Assembly: GCA_014905825.1 (NCBI GenBank)
Contig: JACGCN010000014.1
Coordinates: forward strand, 1 to 64,000
Length of the DNA stretch: 64,000 bases
Origin: Lyophyllum atratum
Lineage: Eukaryota; Basidiomycota; Agaricomycetes; Agaricales; Lyophyllaceae
Reading direction: 5' to 3'
The first letter of the stretch is position 1. Each line of letters starts with the position of its first letter. The notes beneath the pieces were generated by a model. The model saw only the letters and a program-made list of their open reading frames with translations. It did no database searches and had not been told where the DNA came from. Both the position numbers and the translations under genes were made by a program. Positions 57,631 to 64,000 of the stretch are shown here, piece after piece.

Positions 57631-58027
57631 CAGGGAGAGATGGATGTGATACGGTCACGGTGGAGGAGACACTAGCTTTTAAGCGTCGTATTGACATTCA
57701 TGCGTGATGGAAGAAAGGAGGGCGGCCATCGTCTACCCGAGTGACTGTATCGATTGAGAGAGAGGGGCCAGCGAAGTGGCGGTCATCGTCTACCCGAGTG
57801 ACTGTATCGATTGAGATAGAGGGGCCAGCGAGGTGGGGCCTTAGCACTCCTATGGAGCGACCACTTACGTCTTCAGCATGAACAGCGGACTTAGACGCCG
57901 TTGCGCGGGCCCCTGGCGAGGGTCTAGAGTGCAAAAAGAAATGCTATTCCGTATCTACAAACAATCATGAGATAGAACAGGAGAGACCGCAAGCACTCTC
58001 CGTCGTTAAGAAAAAAGAACATAATCA
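57631..58027. other. Spacer between MFS copies
   Basis: Promoter of copy 1, including the 57-bp tandem repeat, and the 3' flank of copy 2. Confidence 0.5.
57722..57835. repeat. 57-bp tandem duplication
   Basis: Two adjacent 57-bp units (57722-57778 and 57779-57835) with the core CATCGTCTACCCGAGTGACT, differing at a few positions. They lie 90-200 bp upstream of the MFS copy 1 start codon, so they sit in its promoter. Confidence 0.9.
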
Positions 58028-60737
58028 TCAAGTCATAAAGACGTAACGGGGGTCATGGTCCCACACCTCCGGACTCGCAGCTTGCTTGTCTTCCTCGGAC
58101 ATAGCAGCCAAGACCTTGGCGTTGCTTTTGTTTTTACGGGATAGACGTGTGCGTAATATGAAGGCGGCGCAGAAGGATACGAAGAGACATCTGGACAGAA
58201 ACTTCTTAGGGTGATTCAGAGATAGGAGGGGGGAGGTTCTTACGCTGCAGAGATAGCATGTCCTTTGCGGTATAGATCTTCGGGGTCGAAGTAGATCTGA
58301 GGCGAAGCGCTGCGAATGGGGGACACGATAAGATGAGCGATGCAACGAAGCGTCATAGGAAAGAAGCACTCACATCGAAACGCAATTCGAGATCGAGACA
58401 ATGAACGCAGTCCCAACACCACGCTTCGATGTCGGCGAAAACGTATTAGCCGCCCAGCTCCTATCAGGTATAAAAGCAATGTGATCAGCGGCCCGCCAAT
58501 CCTCAATACCACGTTGGACGTACATGACAAGCGGGAAAAGACTGTAGTTGCCCCCAACAACCAGGAACAAAGCGAAATACGCCGCCCCAACGCTCTTCTG
58601 CACCGATGTCGCGAGAATGATGTACCCGATGAAGGACAGAGCGCACGACAGCATGATATGCCATCCTCTATCTTTGGTCCGATCACTGTGCCAGGCCTGG
58701 AAGAAGACCATGAACCAGCCGACGACGTATGGAGCGACGGTGAGGCCTTGTGCATTGATTGAAGAGAATCCGAGGCCTTTGATCAGCTATGGGCGCATCA
58801 GTAACTGCTCGTATGGGAAGCTCTCAGGACATACTGTGGGCAAGAAATAGGAAACGGTGGCAACTCCAACATTGACTTTGAACGGACCGTCAGTCTCCCA
58901 TCACGACACGAGAGTATGAGACATACAGCTAGCGTAGATGAGAGTGAATAACCAGGCATTAGGCTCCGCAACGATAGCCTTAATTCCTTGCCACCCCGTC
59001 ATTCCTCCATGCGATTGGGGCTTGTGGTCCCGATTCAGCCGTGCTTGAGCGATGGCCCGCTCTCGAGGAGTGAGGAACGTCGCAGTGAAAGGGAACGACG
59101 GGAGGAACAGAAGAATTGCAAGTGCCATCATCATAGTAGGGATGGCTTCGATCTGTAAATAAAATGAGTTTTGGTCAAGGTCAAAGGTGGAGAGGTAGGT
59201 ACCAGGAACAGAAATTGCCAGCTGGGTGATTCAAAACATGTTAGTTCTCAGTCAAATTTTGGGAGGAACAAGGGCGACGAACCCAGCGAGGAGCGAAGTG
59301 TGAGCTCTGACGAGACCGAAAGCGAGTAGACCCTAGATAGAACCCGGTGATCAGCGTAGGGTCATCGGATTAGAGTTGAGCACAACGAACTCCGATTGCG
59401 CCTGGTAGAGTGCCGGTCATGCATAGACTATGGCGAGATGGTTAAAGTCAGTAATCGAGGAACGAAAAGAAAGACGGGGTGTTCGCACCTGATACGCATA
59501 GCAAGTTCGGACCTGCATCAATCGCATTGATTTAGATTGATCGAAGTACGACGATACCAACAACACGACATACCTTTTATACCAGAAAGAAAGATAATAA
59601 ATCATGCCAGCGTAATACCCAGCTTCGCCGATTCCCAAGAGTACTCTATACAGACATGAGAGATGAGCTGAATGGCCTGAACAGCTAGGTTTGCGACTTG
59701 CCTGAGGACCAGAAGCCCGGCATAGCCTTTGGCATACACGAAGGACAGAGATGCGATGCCCCAGCCTGTCAAAGAGATGAAGAAGCTGAAAAGGAAGTTT
59801 AGCCGACGAAGCTAAGGCGTGACCGTAAGTCGCACAATCTGTTAGCGCCAATGTGTCGTTGAAGGACTGCGGGAAAGTTGGTGAGATCGTGTAGCTTGAA
59901 ATGAGGCACGACTCACTGTTCGCAGGCATCTCGAGAAGACCTATGAAACAGGTATCAGTCCAGGGCGCTCCGAAAAATACGTGTAGGATCTTACAGTATC
60001 CGACGTAGAAAATACTAAGTGCCAGTGTCCACTTGTCGTTGTTGGTGATGCCCTATAATATGAATATGCCGTGAGTAGGTAGTTCAGGCTAGAAGAGACA
60101 GAGGACGAAAACATACATAGTTTTCATTGAAGGCTTTGATCACATGAGCATTTCCGCTGGGTGGAGATGGTCGTAAGGACACCGTCCGCTATGGGATCAG
60201 TAGCTCGAGGCTTACATATTGGTACGGTCTAAGAGTGGTGGTGAGTGATGGTCGATGCAGGTTATGAGATGTTCTTACCAAACTGGTTGACTGGGTGGAA
60301 GACGCCCTCAGCATGTAGAACTGGAAATTTATAACTGGTACTCACAGATGTAACTAGATAGAAGTCACCAATATGAAAAGCGTGCCTATGTTCGAATATT
60401 CGGGGTACATACCTGCAGACTACGAGAGGTAGTACAGTTCGGTCGATTTTCCGTTTTACTTGTTTCTGGGGGAAGTCATGAGTCGCGAAGTACAAGATGT
60501 CCTAGCATAGTGACGTACCTCTTCTTCCTCCGTGTACTCGACAGTTTCAGCATCACGATGAACCGCATCAGCATATCCAGCATCGATCGGCGCAAAGAAA
60601 TGTTTCCTTTTCGCCTTGAAGCCCAGCTGCGCCTGATTGTAGGTCCCATCCACCGCACCCTCCACCTCCCCTTTAGTCTCCTCTACGTCACTAGTTCCCG
60701 AAGATGACTGTCGCGCTGGGACTATTTCCGGCGCCAT
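58028..60737 (-). CDS. MFS transporter, Dal5/allantoate-permease type, copy 2
   Basis: Minus strand from ATG 60737 (MAPEIVPARQSSSG) to the stop at 58028. First exons are fixed: 60519-60737, 60413-60465, then micro-exons 60346-60353 (8 nt), 60279-60290 (12 nt) and 60216-60228 (13 nt). These build KQVKRKIDRTVLPLVVC, SYIFNQFDRTN and then IGNAHVIKAFNENY. Further blocks: GITNNDKWTLALSIFYVGY, LLAFGLVRAHTSLLAG, FLTPRERAIAQARLNRDHKP, SWAANTFSPTSKRGVGTAFI and DPRYVFMT at the C-terminus. It keeps the canonical Asp (FDRTN) at the end of TM1, unlike copy 1. Inferred proton-coupled importer of an organic anion. Substrate unknown. Tandem duplicate of copy 1. Confidence 0.83.
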
Positions 60738-61639
60738 GACGGACAGAGGAAGAGAGGAAGAGACATGAGATTCTCCACAGAGAATAGAAGGTAGGACAAA
60801 GACCAATAGCGCTTTTTAAGCTTCAAACTTCTTCCTGCCCATGGTGCCTATGGTTTAGCGATGCGGTACAGACGCCCGATCAACCCCTCTGGAACAGAAG
60901 CGTAGAGGCTGATAGGGCTCCTTTTGTCCACCTGACTCGCTAATGAGATGGGGTGGGGCGACATCATGAGGCGCTTGCGGCTTCGGAGACAGGAGGTGCG
61001 TTGGTTCGCTGCACGTCTCTACACGTGAACACGAGATTTTACAGCAGCAAGCGAGGGCCCAGGCGTTAGGGGGGCTGATTGAAATTTGATGCTGCCTCAG
61101 CACCATTGAGTTCGCGATTTTCTGCGAGTCGTGTTCAGTGACTCTCGTAAAAAAGAGGACAGGCACCTAAAGATTATATGGGCTTGTCAAGACGCTGATT
61201 TGCGCTGAGCAGCCAAGATCCCACATGGTCCATCTTTGAGGGTAAAATAATTACATACTTACGTTTCAACGGAATGCTATTTTTAGCACAGTCGATGCGG
61301 TACTCTGAGATAGGAGGAGCGCGGGGTAAAATGAGCAAGCAAGAAGTTTGATCTCGTCCGAGTCGTCGGGCATGGCATGCTCTGGTCATGTCGGAGAGGA
61401 GATGCAAGGTGATTGTGATGCACGCTCCATTGCCTAAGCCACATGAACGCGTTTATGAAAATGTATACAGCTGCTTCCGCAGCCGGCTCTGCGATCTTTC
61501 AAATGGACGAGAGGCACACTCTAGCACTGTTTTCTGTATGAGAACGACAAAAATGACAGGCTGTTGAGGACCGCCTCAGTGAGCTTGGTGGTGGTAGAAA
61601 GTAAGGTGGCCACGATTACGTAACAGACTGTCCCTCAAC
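60738..61639. promoter_or_regulatory. Divergent upstream region
   Basis: About 900 bp between the start codons of MFS copy 2 (minus) and EMC2 (plus), holding both promoters. Open frames inside (60855-61166, 61174-61407 on minus) have no recognisable content. Confidence 0.45.
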
Positions 61640-62805
61640 ATGTCCCTCTCCACTGCCCTCGCGAGGCTAGCGACGTACCGCACCCACAACACCCGCGCGT
61701 CCCAAGAAACCTTCGAGCAAGGGTGTTCTGTCCTGAAATCAGGCTCTACGACCAAGCTCGGGGACGAAGGTACGCTCACAAGCCCTGCCTACTTCGAACC
61801 ACGTCACATTAACATTCCTGGGCTTACACAGGCTGGGCTTTCCTCGAACAGCTCGCCTTAGCATCCATCGATGTTGGCCGTCTAGATGTCGCTGATGTAG
61901 GTAATGCCTATACTGCTTCGCCTTTCCCTGGCCCTGGCACTGACAAGACCGCATGCTCCCAGGAATGTCTGAAGCAGTTGGCAGACAAGTTCCCGAGATC
62001 ACCTCGCGTTGATGTGCTCACTGGTATAAGGATGGAAGCGACGGAATCACCGGAAGTAGTGCTGCAATATTACGGGGACTTGTTGGAGGACGACTCTGCT
62101 AACGCGGTACGAACCAGTGCGGGTGCCTGCCAATTTCTCATGTTGAATCGACATCTTGCAGGCCATATGGAAGCGTCGAATATCTGTCATCAGACGGACT
62201 GGGAAATACGAAAAGGCTGTTGAGGAGCTTTCAAAGTTCCTTGATACCTTCTATACCGACGTTGAAGGCTGGCTCGAACTCGCGGATATCTATGCGTCGT
62301 GCAATCAGTGCGTCCATTGACGCGTCGTTTGAGAAACCATGTGCTAATGGGTGTATGAAGATATTCACAGGCCCTTCAGGCCCTCTCCCATGCCCTGCTT
62401 CTCGCGCCCCAAAACCCATTTACCTTCCTTCAGTTCGCCGAGACAGCTTACACCGCCGGCGACCTACCACTGGCGTTGAAGATGTTCCTAATCGTCGTTG
62501 AAATGGGTGAGCGCGATATCTCAGAAGATGACCCGCCCGTTGGCATCAACATCCGAGCATGGCTCGGTCTGAAACTCGTACGAGAGCCTTCTTCTTTGCC
62601 AAGGGTAACCGTATCCTGACGCATCTTTATCCAGTGTGCACGCCAGCTGGTCGCCTCTGCGCACTCGCCCTCGGCATCCGATACCCCAGTTCCGAAAACG
62701 ATTAAACTCATCGAGGAGCTTGCGACGGAACGAGTGTTGGCGTCTTATCGTGGCGAGAAGGAGACAGGTTCTAATCATGTATCGAAGTGGTTAGCTCCCC
62801 GTTGA
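61640..62805 (+). CDS. EMC2: ER membrane protein complex subunit 2 (TPR protein)
   Basis: Six exons: 61640-61769, 61832-61896, 61963-62106, 62162-62307, 62361-62577 and 62635-62805 (290 aa), with introns of 53-66 nt. The spliced product is a TPR solenoid: GWAFLEQLALASIDVGRLD, DECLKQLADKFPRSPRV, AIWKRRISVIRRTGKYEKAV, GWLELADIYASCNQYSQALQ, LLLAPQNPFTFLQFAETAY and GDLPLALKMFLIVVEMGE. The order and length fit EMC2 (fission yeast Oca3), the cytosolic scaffold of the EMC, which inserts tail-anchored and multi-pass proteins in the ER membrane. The C-terminal segment after LKLCARQLVASAH is typical. Complete. Confidence 0.92.
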
Positions 62806-63307
62806 CACCGTGCTATTCCCATTGGTGGCGACTTTTACCCCTGCAATTCCTGACACACCATCCCATTGAAGTGTGATGTCGATTGATCAGTGCGTGGAGG
62901 CATGGAGTGCTCCAGCCCTGTCTGGACTGACGTTGAGGTTGACTTTTGAGAGGCTACTCGGTTGCGGACCGCAGCCCGACCTTTGAGGTTCTACGATGTC
63001 CGTCAAGGTTCCTAAGGCGGAACCACTTCACGAGCATATATAGCGACAGCACTGATCATTCTGTACAAAATGTGATATCCGGTCCAGCTAGTACTGGTAT
63101 ACGTGAAGCCTTTGCGTAGCCTTTCCAAGCTTCTACGAAGTATTGAAGTCACTGAAGCTAAAAAGCCATCGTATTCATTTCATGGACACGCCACGTGCTG
63201 GGCAGCAGCATGGACTCTGTCATCGACTACAAAAAGCCGTCCCGCAACGAGGACTGGATAATTCCTCCTCCTCCTTGCAACCTCGTCCCTGCCACAGCAA
63301 CTAGAAG
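62806..63307. other. Intergenic spacer
   Basis: 3' flank of EMC2 and promoter of the phosphatase gene, same orientation. No gene. Confidence 0.45.
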
Positions 63308-64000
63308 ATGAGAAATCCTATCCGTCGACTGTCCATTGCACTCAAGATGAACAAACCGCCGGAGGCGACGCCTGCTGCTCCTGGCACGTTGGTTCAGTTT
63401 CTTACCCAGTCCAGGGGAAAATATCTCTGTGATATCCACGCAACGCCGTCAAAGGCAGGCGAATGGACCGTCGTGATGGGCAACGAGGCGGGAGGTACGT
63501 TTCCACTATCACATTCTTCCAAGACAGGCAGGCTAAAACATGTATATCCAGACCTCGACTCCGTCGCGTCCTCCATCGGTTTCGCGTGGCTCCAATCCGA
63601 AGTCCACAAGAAGCCCACCATTCCTCTCCTGCAGCTCGACCGAGACGACCTCGACCTCCGCGCAGAAAACACCTACGCCCTCCGCCTAGCCGGCATCGAC
63701 AAGCCCAAGGAACAACTCCTCTTCCTCACAGACCTCGCCGACATCAAACCCTTCCCCTCCCAGAACTTCGCCCTCGTAGACCACAACCGCCTCGGGGCCC
63801 TGTACACCGCCTCCAACCCCTCCGCCAAGGTCGTCGCAGTCATCGACCACCACGAGGACGAGGGCCTGTACAAAGACACCGCCAACCCCCGCATCATAGC
63901 CCCGTGCGGCAGCTGTGCATCCCACATCGCCGCCCTCTGCCCCTCAGAGGTTCCCTCGGACCTCGCCACGCTCCTCCTCTGCGCTATCCTCATAGACACG
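63308..64000 (+). CDS. DHH-family exopolyphosphatase (PPX1-like), 5' part
   Basis: Two exons, 63308-63494 and 63552 to the window end (truncated). The start ATG 63308 gives MRNPIRRLSIALKMNKPPEA. A second in-frame ATG at 63347 could serve instead, the first one giving a basic leader that might be mitochondrial. DHH-superfamily metal motifs are visible: MGNEAGDLDSVASSIGFAW (the DxDS motif, rebuilt across the intron), FALVDHN, and VVAVIDHHEDEG (the DHH motif). These bind two divalent metals that hydrolyse the terminal phosphate of polyphosphate. SCASHIAALC continues the family pattern. The DHHA2 domain lies beyond the window. Base composition becomes GC-rich here. Confidence 0.9.
   Translation, partial: MRNPIRRLSIALKMNKPPEATPAAPGTLVQFLTQSRGKYLCDIHATPSKAGEWTVVMGNEAGGTFPLSHSSKTGRLKHVYPDLDSVASSIGFAWLQSEVHKKPTIPLLQLDRDDLDLRAENTYALRLAGIDKPKEQLLFLTDLADIKPFPSQNFALVDHNRLGALYTASNPSAKVVAVIDHHEDEGLYKDTANPRIIAPCGSCASHIAALCPSEVPSDLATLLLCAILIDT

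Overview
The window is a stretch of nuclear genome from a filamentous basidiomycete, most likely an agaricomycete. The evidence is: genes packed with many GT-AG introns, mostly 46-70 nt; a Zn(II)2Cys6 regulator with its zinc cluster split over tiny exons; a cluster of HsbA-type secreted proteins; and tandem families of F-box and MFS genes. No bacterial, organellar or viral segment is evident. Exon coordinates were worked out by hand from splice signals and frame. Where all exons were placed, their lengths sum to a multiple of three.

Left part (1-8.5 kb): the 3' end of a Q/M-rich protein gene with an apparent one-base frameshift; an acidic/serine-rich orphan; a single-pass membrane protein with signal peptide; a stranded 3' fragment of 5-aminolevulinate synthase; a KPWE-motif peroxisomal (PEX39-like) gene; and a four-TM orphan. 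A 404-bp TA-flanked MITE follows (8.7-9.1 kb).

Centre-left (9.7-28.2 kb) is a run of minus-strand housekeeping and regulatory genes: EST1/SMG7-like NMD/telomere factor, SNF2 ATPase with 17 exons, a USP25/28-like protein that has lost its catalytic residues, a Zn2Cys6 transcription factor with 16 exons, and tRNA-dihydrouridine synthase 3. Next come an SLC29-type nucleoside transporter broken by two apparent one-base losses (28.6-30.2 kb) and an intact delta-12 fatty acid desaturase (30.6-32.4 kb).

The accessory middle (32.4-42 kb) is gene-poor and holds three HsbA-like secreted protein genes, two of them a recent tandem duplicate, and a CCGTGCA heptamer array. An AMP-binding acyl-CoA ligase and UDP-glucose dehydrogenase follow (42-48.3 kb).

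The right part has a tandem pair of F-box genes with decayed relics between and before them (49-54.6 kb), a tandem pair of Dal5-type MFS transporters sharing a conserved series of 8-, 12- and 13-nt micro-exons (54.9-60.7 kb), EMC2 (61.6-62.8 kb) and the 5' part of a DHH-type exopolyphosphatase running off the end. The genes do not form one pathway. The local theme is conserved housekeeping genes interspersed with tandemly duplicating, decaying accessory families. The strongest candidate for something under-described is the UBA/UIM pseudo-deubiquitinase at 17.9-20.4 kb.
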